A program made the translations under genes and the position numbers. DNA of 19,887 nucleotides from CAYLWZ01 sp964585805 (GTDB lineage: Bacteria > Patescibacteriota > Minisyncoccia > Minisyncoccales > GWA2-38-27), in contig CAZPFE010000007.1 of NCBI GenBank assembly GCA_964585805.1, positions 1 through 19,887 of the forward strand. Reading direction: 5' to 3'. This document shows, in pieces, positions 6,381 to 14,374 of the stretch (its first letter is position 1; every line of letters begins with the position of its first letter). A model generated the notes under the pieces. It made no database searches, was not told the origin of the DNA, and saw only the letters and a program-made list of their open reading frames with translations.

Positions 6381-7496
6381 TTATAGTTTAAGATAAGAAA
6401 TAATATATTTTGCAATAATTTTTCCTGCCATTGGTTTAGAGAATTTTTTTGCTGCTTTAGACATCAGTTTCATTTTTTCTGGTTGAGCAAATAATGTTTT
6501 TATTGTAGTTAAAAGAAAATGCGGTCTAAAATTAGCTTCTTCTATTACAATTGCCGCGCCGGTTTCAGCATAAATATAAGCATTTTTTACTTGATGCTCT
6601 TGAGCAGAACCTGGAAGTGGAATTAATATACTTGGTTTTCCAACCGCTGCAATCTCAAAAATTGCTCCTCCTCCTGCTCGACTAACTATTAAATCTGCGC
6701 TATGATAAGAAGCGGCTAATTCATTTTCAGATAAAAAAGGAAAAGGATGATAATATTTTTTTAAATCTTTATTAATAGTAAATTCAACTTCTTTTTTAAT
6801 TTCTTCAAAATTTTCTTTCCCTGTCTGGTGAATTATTTCAAAATTTTCTAAAAAATTCTCTAAATCAGCCAATAACTCTTCATTTATTCTTTGAGATCCT
6901 TGGGAACCACCAATAAAAAAAATTACTGGCTTTTCCCCCGTTAATCCTAATAATTCTTTTGAGTTTGAGGGGGGAATTAAAATTTCTTGTCTAACTGGAT
7001 TACCAACAGATATAATCTTTTTTTTATTAAAATATAACATTCTTTTGATTGGAAAAGCGCCAAAAACCTCCAAAGCAAACTTACTTGCTATTCTATTTGC
7101 CAACCCAAGACAAGCATCTGATTCATGGATAAAAATCGGAGTAGCCAACAACCACCCGCTAACAACTACTGGTATGGAACCATATCCTCCTTTACTAAAA
7201 ATTAAATCTGGAGAAATAACAAAAAGATAATAAAAAGATTGCAAAAAACCGAGAGGAATTTTAAAAAAAACATCAATTATATTTTGTAAAGAAAAATATC
7301 TACGAATTTTTCCACTAAGGATTATTTTTACTTCAATACCTTCTTTTTCAAGCAAATCACGCGCAAATTTATCATCAGGACCAATATAAAAAAACTGAAA
7401 ATCATTAGTTAAATTATTTCTTTTTATTTCTCTAATAATAGAAATTATTGGGAAAATATGACCTGCTGTTCCTCCTCCAGTAAAAACTATTTTCAT
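6381..7496 (-). CDS. murG: UDP-GlcNAc:lipid I N-acetylglucosaminyltransferase (MurG)
   Basis: MurG adds GlcNAc to lipid I on the inner face of the membrane, making lipid II. The 371-residue GT28 enzyme has the glycine-rich N-terminal loop GGGTAGH (7-13), SKGGYGSIPV (101-110), VGNPVR (164-169), the C-domain entry GGSQGSQ (196-202), and the UDP-GlcNAc-binding SRAGGGAIFE (272-281, Glu281) followed by PLPGSAQEHQ. The usual HEQN motif reads HESD (124-127), so the conserved Asn of that motif is Asp here. It follows ftsW by 27 bases and precedes the tRNAs by 77 bases. An inverted repeat covers its last codons (6369-6386) but has no T-run. There is no Shine-Dalgarno. Confidence 0.95.
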   Translation of the reverse strand: MKIVFTGGGTAGHIFPIISIIREIKRNNLTNDFQFFYIGPDDKFARDLLEKEGIEVKIILSGKIRRYFSLQNIIDVFFKIPLGFLQSFYYLFVISPDLIFSKGGYGSIPVVVSGWLLATPIFIHESDACLGLANRIASKFALEVFGAFPIKRMLYFNKKKIISVGNPVRQEILIPPSNSKELLGLTGEKPVIFFIGGSQGSQRINEELLADLENFLENFEIIHQTGKENFEEIKKEVEFTINKDLKKYYHPFPFLSENELAASYHSADLIVSRAGGGAIFEIAAVGKPSILIPLPGSAQEHQVKNAYIYAETGAAIVIEEANFRPHFLLTTIKTLFAQPEKMKLMSKAAKKFSKPMAGKIIAKYIISYLKL

Positions 7497-7523
7497 AATA
7501 TTATATTATTTTTCAAAATTATA

Positions 7524-8630
7524 TCATCTTTTTTCTTGTTTTGAAATATTTAACAAAAGACCTACCGCAGCCAACTCTGCTACGATATGAGAACCGCCAT
7601 AACTAATAAAAGGCAAAGGTATACCAGTAAGAGGAAATATTTTTATCATTGCTCCTATATTAACAAATGCCTGAAAACAAATCCAAGATACTAATCCTAT
7701 TGATAAAAGTTGAGAAAACTTATCATTTACATTATTTGCTATTCTAAATCCTCTCCATAATAATGCTAAATAAAGAAATATTATTAATATTCCTCCAATT
7801 AAACCCAAATCTCGAGATATTTCAGCAAAAATAGAATCAGACATTAAATGAGGTATGAAATTTGAAAGAGGTGATAATTCTAATCCTAACCCTAAAATTC
7901 CTCCTGACCCTATAGCAATCAATGTTTGGTTTGTTTGATAACCAATTCCTAAGGGATCTCTTATCCAACCCAAAAGGACAGAAATTCTTTCCATTCTATA
8001 TGGAGAAGTCACAATTAAAATTAAAAAAGAAACTGCCCCTAAAAAAGAAATTAAAAGAGTATGCCAAAGAGGAGTTTCTGAACAAAAATACATAATCATT
8101 GCGCTTAAAGCGATTACTCCTAAAGTACTAAGATCTGATTGAAAATATAAAAGCAAAATTAATAAACCTAAAATCACTAAAAAAGGAAAAAGCGTTAATT
8201 GCCATTTTTTTTCTTTTTTGTTAGATGTATTTTTCGCTAATAAAGCAGATAAATAAATAAGAAAAGTTAGTTTCAATATTTCTGATGGCTGAAAAGTAAA
8301 TCTTCCGAAACTTATCCATCGGGAAGCGCCGTTTGAAGAAATACCCAATCCGGGAATAAAAACTAAACACATTAAAAATAAACTTATTAAAACAAATAAC
8401 CATGACCATTTTTTTATAAAATCCAAAGGAGCTTTATAAAAAATAAAACCCATAATAATACCTGGCAAAAATCCATAAAATAATTGATGAAATAAGTAAT
8501 AAGTAGAATTATTAAATTGTTTTTGAGAAACATCAGCAAAAATTTTTACTGAAACCAACAAACCCAAAACTGCTAAAAAAGTCACAATAACAATGATAGA
8601 ATAATCAGGAAGTATCCTTCTTTTACTCAT
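7524..8630 (-). CDS. ftsW: Peptidoglycan glycosyltransferase FtsW (SEDS family)
   Basis: FtsW polymerises lipid II at the division septum in partnership with a class B penicillin-binding protein. The 368-residue sequence is highly hydrophobic with about ten membrane segments. SEDS landmarks are present: NGASRW (100-105) and FQPSEILKL in the large loop; YQTNQTLIAIGSGGILGLGL; and HLMSDSIFAEISRDLG, whose Asp265 matches the putative catalytic Asp of E. coli FtsW. The C-terminal block GIPLPFISYGGS follows. RodA is the alternative, but placement between murD and murG supports FtsW. It starts five bases after the murD stop and ends in TGA. Confidence 0.92.
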   Translation of the reverse strand: MSKRRILPDYSIIVIVTFLAVLGLLVSVKIFADVSQKQFNNSTYYLFHQLFYGFLPGIIMGFIFYKAPLDFIKKWSWLFVLISLFLMCLVFIPGLGISSNGASRWISFGRFTFQPSEILKLTFLIYLSALLAKNTSNKKEKKWQLTLFPFLVILGLLILLLYFQSDLSTLGVIALSAMIMYFCSETPLWHTLLISFLGAVSFLILIVTSPYRMERISVLLGWIRDPLGIGYQTNQTLIAIGSGGILGLGLELSPLSNFIPHLMSDSIFAEISRDLGLIGGILIIFLYLALLWRGFRIANNVNDKFSQLLSIGLVSWICFQAFVNIGAMIKIFPLTGIPLPFISYGGSHIVAELAAVGLLLNISKQEKR

Positions 8631-8635
8631 AAATT

Positions 8636-9949
8636 TTACAATTTCTTTATAATTTTAATAAACTTTTCTCCTCTATCAAATTCGTTTCTAAATAAATTAA
8701 AGCTTGCAGCACCTGGAGAAAGAATTATCAAATCTCCTTTCTTGCTTGTTTTTATTGCTTTCTTTACAGCATCTTCCATATCCCTTGCCAAATATAACTC
8801 AAATTTAGAACCTAACTCCTTTCTTATTTTTTCAGAAGCGCTACCTGGTAATAAAATCAAATTAGCAACTTCCTTTTTAATCTTCTGAACTAATTGTTTA
8901 TATTTTAAACCTTTATCTACTCCTCCGGCAATAAGAGTAATATCAGCTCCTGGAAATCTTTTTTTTGATAACTTAATAGCTAATATCACTGATTGAGGTG
9001 TAGTTGCCGCCGTATCATTCACAAAATATATACCCTTTTTTACTGCTACTAACTCCTGCCTATGTTTAATTCCTTTAAAATTAGCAAGGACTTTTTTAAT
9101 TTCTTTTTTAGGAACTTTAAATATTTTGGCTACCAAAAGCGCTGCTGCAATATTAGAAGGCTCGATCCAAGAAGGAAAATCAATATTTTCTTTTTTTAAA
9201 TCATCTGTTTTAAAATAATAAATTTTTGAATTTGCTTTCTGACCCAATTTTCTAACCCGTAAATCTCCATAATTTAAAATTAGAATATCGCTCTTCTTTT
9301 GATAACGAAAAATAGATTCTTTTGATTTAAGATAATTATTAAAATTTTTGTATCTATCTAAATGATCAGGAAAAAGCGAAGTGATAACAGCAATATGAGG
9401 ACTCTTCTTAAGAGATTCTAATTCAAAGCTTGAAAGTTCTAAAACAACTTTTGAATTTTTATCTATTTGAGAAACAATTTCCAACGGAGAAACACCTATA
9501 TTACCAGCTAAAAATGTTTTTGGAAATTTAGTCTTTAGAAAAAGATAAATAAGAGTTGAAGTGGTTGATTTTCCTTTTGTTCCGGTTACCCCTATAATAG
9601 GTGCTGAACATATTTCAAAAAAAATATCAATATCAGTTTTTACAGGAATATTGTTTTTATAAGCAATATTAAGAAAAGGAGAATCAGGGGGAACAGCAGG
9701 ATTTTTAACAATCAAATCTGCATTTTTAAAATCTTCTTTCCTGTGCCTACCAAGAATAAGAGTTACTTTAGATAATTGCTTAATTTTTACCAAAGATTCT
9801 TTTAAATCTTTTTCTTTTTTTAAATCAGTTATCGTAACTTGAGCTTTTTGTTTTATAAAAAAATTTGCCACTCCTACTCCTCCACCATGAAGTCCCAAAC
9901 CCATTATTACTACTTTTTTCCCCTTAAAGAGATTACTAAAATTTTTCAT
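8636..9949 (-). CDS. murD: UDP-MurNAc-L-alanine:D-glutamate ligase (MurD)
   Basis: MurD is the cytoplasmic ATP-dependent ligase that adds D-glutamate to UDP-MurNAc-L-Ala. The 437-residue length is typical. The N-terminal Rossmann-like domain begins with VVIMGLGLHGGG (13-24). The central domain has the P-loop GTKGKST (123-129) and the ELSSFELE segment. The C-terminal domain includes NDTAATTP and ILSPGAASFNLF, both characteristic of MurD. Its ATG overlaps the TGA of murI as ATGA, which fits coupled production of the enzyme that makes D-glutamate and the one that uses it. murC, murE, murF and mraY are not in this window. Confidence 0.95.
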   Translation of the reverse strand: MKNFSNLFKGKKVVIMGLGLHGGGVGVANFFIKQKAQVTITDLKKEKDLKESLVKIKQLSKVTLILGRHRKEDFKNADLIVKNPAVPPDSPFLNIAYKNNIPVKTDIDIFFEICSAPIIGVTGTKGKSTTSTLIYLFLKTKFPKTFLAGNIGVSPLEIVSQIDKNSKVVLELSSFELESLKKSPHIAVITSLFPDHLDRYKNFNNYLKSKESIFRYQKKSDILILNYGDLRVRKLGQKANSKIYYFKTDDLKKENIDFPSWIEPSNIAAALLVAKIFKVPKKEIKKVLANFKGIKHRQELVAVKKGIYFVNDTAATTPQSVILAIKLSKKRFPGADITLIAGGVDKGLKYKQLVQKIKKEVANLILLPGSASEKIRKELGSKFELYLARDMEDAVKKAIKTSKKGDLIILSPGAASFNLFRNEFDRGEKFIKIIKKL

Positions 9950-10737
9950 ATAAATAATTTTTTAATGACAGGATTTATTTTTCTTTTGAAATAATGATTA
10001 CTTATTTTTTCTAAATTATAAGGGATATCGCTAAAGAAAAATATATGATTATTACTTTTAGTCAATTTTTTTTCTATCTGATGATTGTTTTTTAAAAATC
10101 TTCTTAACTCAAAAACTAATTCTCTGCTGGGATTAATCATAAAAATCTCCTTTCCTAAAAATTCTTTTATTTGTTTTTCTAATAAAGGATAATGAGTACA
10201 AGCCATTACTAAAGTGTCTATTTTCTTTTGTTTTAAAGGAGATAAATATTCTCTAATTATTTCTTTTGCAATTTTTTTTCTTTCCCACCCTTCTTCTACT
10301 AATGGAACAAATAAAGGGCAAGATTGCGTATAAATTTTTAATTTAGAATCTTTTGATAACAGTTTTTTCTCCCAATTCTTACTTTTAATCGTGCCCGGAG
10401 TGCCAATAATCCCAATTCTTTTGTTTTTTGTTGTGGAAATTACTTTATCAAGAGAAGGATTAATTATACCAAAAACAGGAATAGAGATACTTCTTTTTAA
10501 ATAATCTTCTGCCCAAGAAGTAGCAGTATGACAAGCGATAATTATTATTTTTGCTCCTTGTTTAAAAAGAAACTCGCTAATTTTTAATGAATATTTTTTC
10601 ACAAAGTCAGGACCTTTTGTTCCATAAGGCAATCTGGCGCTGTCACCAAAATAAACAATTTTATATTCTGGCAAATATTTAAACAATTCCTTGACAACAG
10701 TAAGTCCTCCAAGACCTGAATCAAAAATACCTATCAT
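9946..10737 (-). CDS. murI: Glutamate racemase (MurI)
   Basis: MurI interconverts L- and D-glutamate by a two-base mechanism using two cysteines, supplying MurD, encoded next to it. The 263-residue protein opens with IGIFDSGLGGLTV (Asp6, Ser7), has YFGDSARLPYGTK (Asp32, Ser33), the first catalytic Cys69 and the second Cys180 in ACTHYPLL with His182. The first cysteine motif reads ACHTATS where most family members have ACNTA, so the residue after Cys69 is His instead of Asn. Both ends overlap their neighbours by ATGA, indicating a tight operon with the exchanger and murD. Other Asp/Glu racemases are possible, but the context favours MurI. Confidence 0.93.
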   Translation of the reverse strand: MIGIFDSGLGGLTVVKELFKYLPEYKIVYFGDSARLPYGTKGPDFVKKYSLKISEFLFKQGAKIIIIACHTATSWAEDYLKRSISIPVFGIINPSLDKVISTTKNKRIGIIGTPGTIKSKNWEKKLLSKDSKLKIYTQSCPLFVPLVEEGWERKKIAKEIIREYLSPLKQKKIDTLVMACTHYPLLEKQIKEFLGKEIFMINPSRELVFELRRFLKNNHQIEKKLTKSNNHIFFFSDIPYNLEKISNHYFKRKINPVIKKLFI

Positions 10738-11705
10738 AAAATAACTTCAGTTATCAAAAAAACAAAATAAATTAACAACAGGAATAATGCTTCTCTTTTA
10801 GTTATTTGTCGACCGGTTCGAATTACTATCAAGAAAAATAAGGCTGAAATAGTCAAAAAAATAAAAGCAATTATTAAGGAAGAAAAATTAGTTACCTGAA
10901 TTGGCTGTATAAAAGAAACCAAACCAAGAATAAGGGTAGCGCAAACTATTACTGATCCCATTAAATCTCCTAAAATCATCCAATTTTGACCTTTTCTTGC
11001 TGAAGCAACGGCAAAATAAGTTTCTGGTAAAGCATTTCCCAATCCCAGTATCATCAACCCTATAATAGAAATTTCCAAGTTTAATTCTTGGCCAATTGAC
11101 TGGGTGCTAATAATAATCCCTTCTGAAGAAAGAATAAGTAGAAGAAGAGAAAGTAAAACTATTATTAAATTCCCTAAAAAATGTTTAAATCTAAGAATGA
11201 TTTTTTCTTCATCTTTGTCTTTTCTATTTTCTTCATAAACTTTTTTAAATCTATCACTTTTAGAAAAAAGCCAAAACATATAAAGAAAAAAGAAAATAAT
11301 TAGAATTAAGCCATCAATTCTTCCTAATCTTCCATCTAAAATTAATATTAAAGGCAAAATTGCTATAAAAGCAGTAAAAAAAGCGCTTGACTGAACCATT
11401 CTGCTTTCTGCTGGTAGAGCAGACCTGCTTAATAAAACTGAGGCAGCCACAGCAAGAGTTAAATCAACAATATTACCACCTAAAACATCACCAAAAGAAA
11501 GCTGAGGTATTTTATGTAAAGCAGAATTCACGCCAATTAAAAGATTAGGAAAAGAACCAGCAATCGCCATTATAAAAAATGCTACCACAAACTCGCGCCA
11601 ACCTAAAAATTTAGCCATCTTCATTAGACCATCTACTAATTTAGAACCTGACCAAGCAATAGAAAAAGCAGAAACTCCAAAAATTAAAATTGATAACCAA
11701 ATCAT
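10734..11705 (-). CDS. CaCA-family cation exchanger (Na+/Ca2+ exchanger-like) with altered ion site
   Basis: This 323-residue membrane protein has about ten hydrophobic segments in two homologous halves joined by a charged loop (about 150-172), the layout of the Ca2+:cation antiporter superfamily. The alpha-1 repeat covers AIAGSFPN (47-54) to FGDVLGGN (71-78). The alpha-2 repeat covers GLGNALPE (221-228) to LGDLMGSV (245-252). Alpha-2 keeps the metal-binding Glu228, but alpha-1 has Asn54 where canonical exchangers have Glu. The codon is clearly aat. One ligand charge is therefore missing, and substrate or coupling ion may differ from Na+/Ca2+. The gene lies nine bases after a Ca2+-type P-ATPase and overlaps murI by ATGA. 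Confidence 0.85.
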   Translation of the reverse strand: MIWLSILIFGVSAFSIAWSGSKLVDGLMKMAKFLGWREFVVAFFIMAIAGSFPNLLIGVNSALHKIPQLSFGDVLGGNIVDLTLAVAASVLLSRSALPAESRMVQSSAFFTAFIAILPLILILDGRLGRIDGLILIIFFFLYMFWLFSKSDRFKKVYEENRKDKDEEKIILRFKHFLGNLIIVLLSLLLLILSSEGIIISTQSIGQELNLEISIIGLMILGLGNALPETYFAVASARKGQNWMILGDLMGSVIVCATLILGLVSFIQPIQVTNFSSLIIAFIFLTISALFFLIVIRTGRQITKREALFLLLIYFVFLITEVIL

Positions 11706-11714
11706 AAATTTTAA

Positions 11715-14357
11715 TTATCCCTTTATTCTCTTTTTTATAAAACACCATTTAATTGCTTCCACTAAAATAAAATCTATTATTCCAATTCCAAGAATTAACC
11801 CCCAATCAAAAATGTTTAAAGAATAAGTTTTAAGAAGAACCTGGAGAGGATATAAATATATTGCCCCTACTAACATTAAAATACCTATTAACCAAGAATA
11901 AATCAAAAATTTGTTGGAAAGAATATTAATATGCCAAATGTTCTTTCTTAAATTTTTACAGGAAAAAATATAAAATAAAGAATCAATAGTTAAAGCGGCA
12001 AAAATAATCGTTCTAATATGAGAAATTTGATAATGAGAATATTTATAAAGCCAAAAAAATAAAAACAAAAGAAGAAAATTTGTTACTCCTCCAATAATAA
12101 AAATTAAAGTTTTCATTTCTTTAGTAAAAAGATCTTTTTGGTAATCTTTTGGCGATTGATTCATTACATCTGGATCTTTTTTTTCAAAAGCCAAAGCTAT
12201 ATTTGGCAATCCATCTTCAATTAAATTAACCCATAAAATTTGAACAGCATTAACTGGCAAAGGCAAACCTGTCATCACGGCTATACTAACTAAAAACACT
12301 TCAGTAAACGCATCAGCAAATAAATAAGTAATAATCCTTCTAATATTATCAATAATTGCCCGACCTTGTTCTATGGCTGAAATTATTACCCTAAAACTAT
12401 TTGTCAAAAGAATTAAATCTGAAGATTCTTTTGCTATTTCTGTTCCTGAATTAAGAGCAATTCCAATATCTGCTTTTTTAAGAGCAGGCGCGTCATTAAC
12501 CCCGTCTCCAGTCATTGCCACAACTTCTCCTTTATCTTGATAGGCCTGAATAATTCTCATTTTATGTTTTGGTTCAACTCGAGCATATATTTTAATTTTT
12601 TCTATTTTTTCACTTAATTCTTCGTCCGAAATTTTATCTAACTCTTTACCTTCAAGAATATTTTCTTCTTTTATATCAAAACCAATTTCTTCAGCTATTG
12701 CTTTTGCGGTAAACTTATGATCACCTGTAACAATAACTGGCTTTAAACCTCCTTTTTGGCATAAATTTATTGCTAATTTAACTTCTTTCCTTAAAGGATC
12801 CTTTAAAGCAACTAAACCAACAAATACTATTCTCTTGATTGGTTTTTTAAAAATTTTAATTTCTTTTTCTCCTACTCCTATTACTCTAAATCCTTTCTTA
12901 GTCAAAGTTTCAATTTCTGCATACAATTCTTTTTTTGCCTTTTTACTCATTCTTCTAACTTTTCCTTTTTCTTTCAAATAATCAGATATCTCTAAAATTT
13001 TTTCTGGCGCTCCAGAAAGATATAGAATTTTCTTTTTTTCTTTTGAAATAAAAAACAACTTGCCTAAATATTTATCTTCTTGACTAAAAGGAATATCTCT
13101 TTCTTCCTTTAATTCTTCTTTTAATAACTCATTTTTGTTAATTCCTGCTTCTAAACCAGCCAAAAGCAAAGCCTTATCTGTCGGAGTTCCTCTAATAATC
13201 CATTTTTCCATTGTTTCTTCAGGATTTTCAATAAACGCCTGACTGCAAAGAGCAGCAATTTTAAGGGTTAAAAATTTTTCTTCTTCACTTTTAGCAAAAA
13301 TTTCTGCCACCCTCATCTTTCCCTCTGTCAAAGTTCCTGTTTTATCTGTAGCAATAACAGAAGCGCTCCCTAATGTTTCAGCAGAAGATAGTTTTCTAAC
13401 TAACCCTCCCTTTTTTAAGATGTTTCTCATTCCTATGGCTAAAACAACTGTTATCGCTGCTGGCAACCCTTCAGGAATAGCGGCTATAGCAATAGCCACT
13501 GAAACAAGAAAAATCTCTAATAAATCATCTCCTTTAATAACCCCAATTAAAAAAATAACAAAACAGATAAAAATTACTAACATTCCTATTAATTTAGAAA
13601 AAGAAGCTAATTTTTTTTGAAGAGGAGTTTTTTCTTCTTTTAATTGATAAATTAATTCTGAAATTTTTCCTATCTCTGTTTTATTGCCAATTGCGGTCAC
13701 AATAAACTTTCCTTTTCCTTCTTCTACAATCGTCCCCATAAAAACCATATTATTTCTCTCTGCTAAAGATGTTTCTAAAGTCAAAATATTTTCTCTTTTT
13801 TCTGTCGGCAACCATTCGCCTGTTAAAACCATCTCATTTATTTTTAAATTTTGAGCAGAAATAACACGACCATCAGCCGGCACTTTATCTCCTGCCTCTA
13901 AAAGAACAACATCTCCTGGAACTAATTCTTGAGAATCAATAATTTTAATATTACCATCTCTTAAAACTTTTGTTTCAACCTTAACTGCTTTTCTTAATTT
14001 CTCTAAAGTTTTATTTGCTTTTCTTTCCTGAAAAAAACCAATTGCTGTATTTAAAGCAATAGCCAGAAAGATAACAATTGCATCAGTAAATTCTTTTAAA
14101 AAAAGAACAATGAAATCAGCAACAATTAAGATATATATTAAAGGATTTTTTAATTGGACTAAAAATAATTTTAAATTAGAAAACTTCCTTTCTTTTTTAA
14201 GAAAGTTCTTGCCAAATTTTTCTTGTCTTTTTTTTATTTCTTCTTCAGTTAAACCTTTTAAATGGTTTGAGTTTAATATTTGAACAACTTTTTGCCAAGA
14301 TAAAGAATGCCATTCAAATCCATCTTCCTTTTTATCATCTTGTTTAATCTTTTCCAT
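11715..14357 (-). CDS. P-type (P2A, Ca2+-transporting type) cation ATPase
   Basis: This 880-residue ion pump is complete. It has an N-terminal cation-ATPase domain (about 15-75), actuator loop with TGE (179-181), M4 motif PEGLP (Glu296), phosphorylated Asp338 in DKTGTLT, hinge MTGDGVNDAP (615-624), and C-terminal segments M5-M10. Sarcoplasmic-type site II ligands are retained: Glu296, Asn711 and Asp715. Site I is altered: the Asn before the M5 glutamate is Ala (ADAFTE, 681-686), and the Thr before Asp715 is Glu714. This looks closer to a single-site PMR1-like pump. The usual TGES loop reads TGEW. Together with the adjacent CaCA exchanger it suggests cation (probably Ca2+ or Mn2+) export, but specificity is inferred. 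It starts 17 bases downstream of gyrB. Confidence 0.9.
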   Translation of the reverse strand: MEKIKQDDKKEDGFEWHSLSWQKVVQILNSNHLKGLTEEEIKKRQEKFGKNFLKKERKFSNLKLFLVQLKNPLIYILIVADFIVLFLKEFTDAIVIFLAIALNTAIGFFQERKANKTLEKLRKAVKVETKVLRDGNIKIIDSQELVPGDVVLLEAGDKVPADGRVISAQNLKINEMVLTGEWLPTEKRENILTLETSLAERNNMVFMGTIVEEGKGKFIVTAIGNKTEIGKISELIYQLKEEKTPLQKKLASFSKLIGMLVIFICFVIFLIGVIKGDDLLEIFLVSVAIAIAAIPEGLPAAITVVLAIGMRNILKKGGLVRKLSSAETLGSASVIATDKTGTLTEGKMRVAEIFAKSEEEKFLTLKIAALCSQAFIENPEETMEKWIIRGTPTDKALLLAGLEAGINKNELLKEELKEERDIPFSQEDKYLGKLFFISKEKKKILYLSGAPEKILEISDYLKEKGKVRRMSKKAKKELYAEIETLTKKGFRVIGVGEKEIKIFKKPIKRIVFVGLVALKDPLRKEVKLAINLCQKGGLKPVIVTGDHKFTAKAIAEEIGFDIKEENILEGKELDKISDEELSEKIEKIKIYARVEPKHKMRIIQAYQDKGEVVAMTGDGVNDAPALKKADIGIALNSGTEIAKESSDLILLTNSFRVIISAIEQGRAIIDNIRRIITYLFADAFTEVFLVSIAVMTGLPLPVNAVQILWVNLIEDGLPNIALAFEKKDPDVMNQSPKDYQKDLFTKEMKTLIFIIGGVTNFLLLFLFFWLYKYSHYQISHIRTIIFAALTIDSLFYIFSCKNLRKNIWHINILSNKFLIYSWLIGILMLVGAIYLYPLQVLLKTYSLNIFDWGLILGIGIIDFILVEAIKWCFIKKRIKG

Positions 14358-14374
14358 AAAAATAACTAAATAAA

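Noticed and set aside
6369..6386. Perfect 8-bp inverted repeat CTATAAAC-AA-GTTTATAG at the end of murG as a terminator
   Set aside because: AT-rich arms, two-base loop and no T-run after it on the minus strand. It may be chance.
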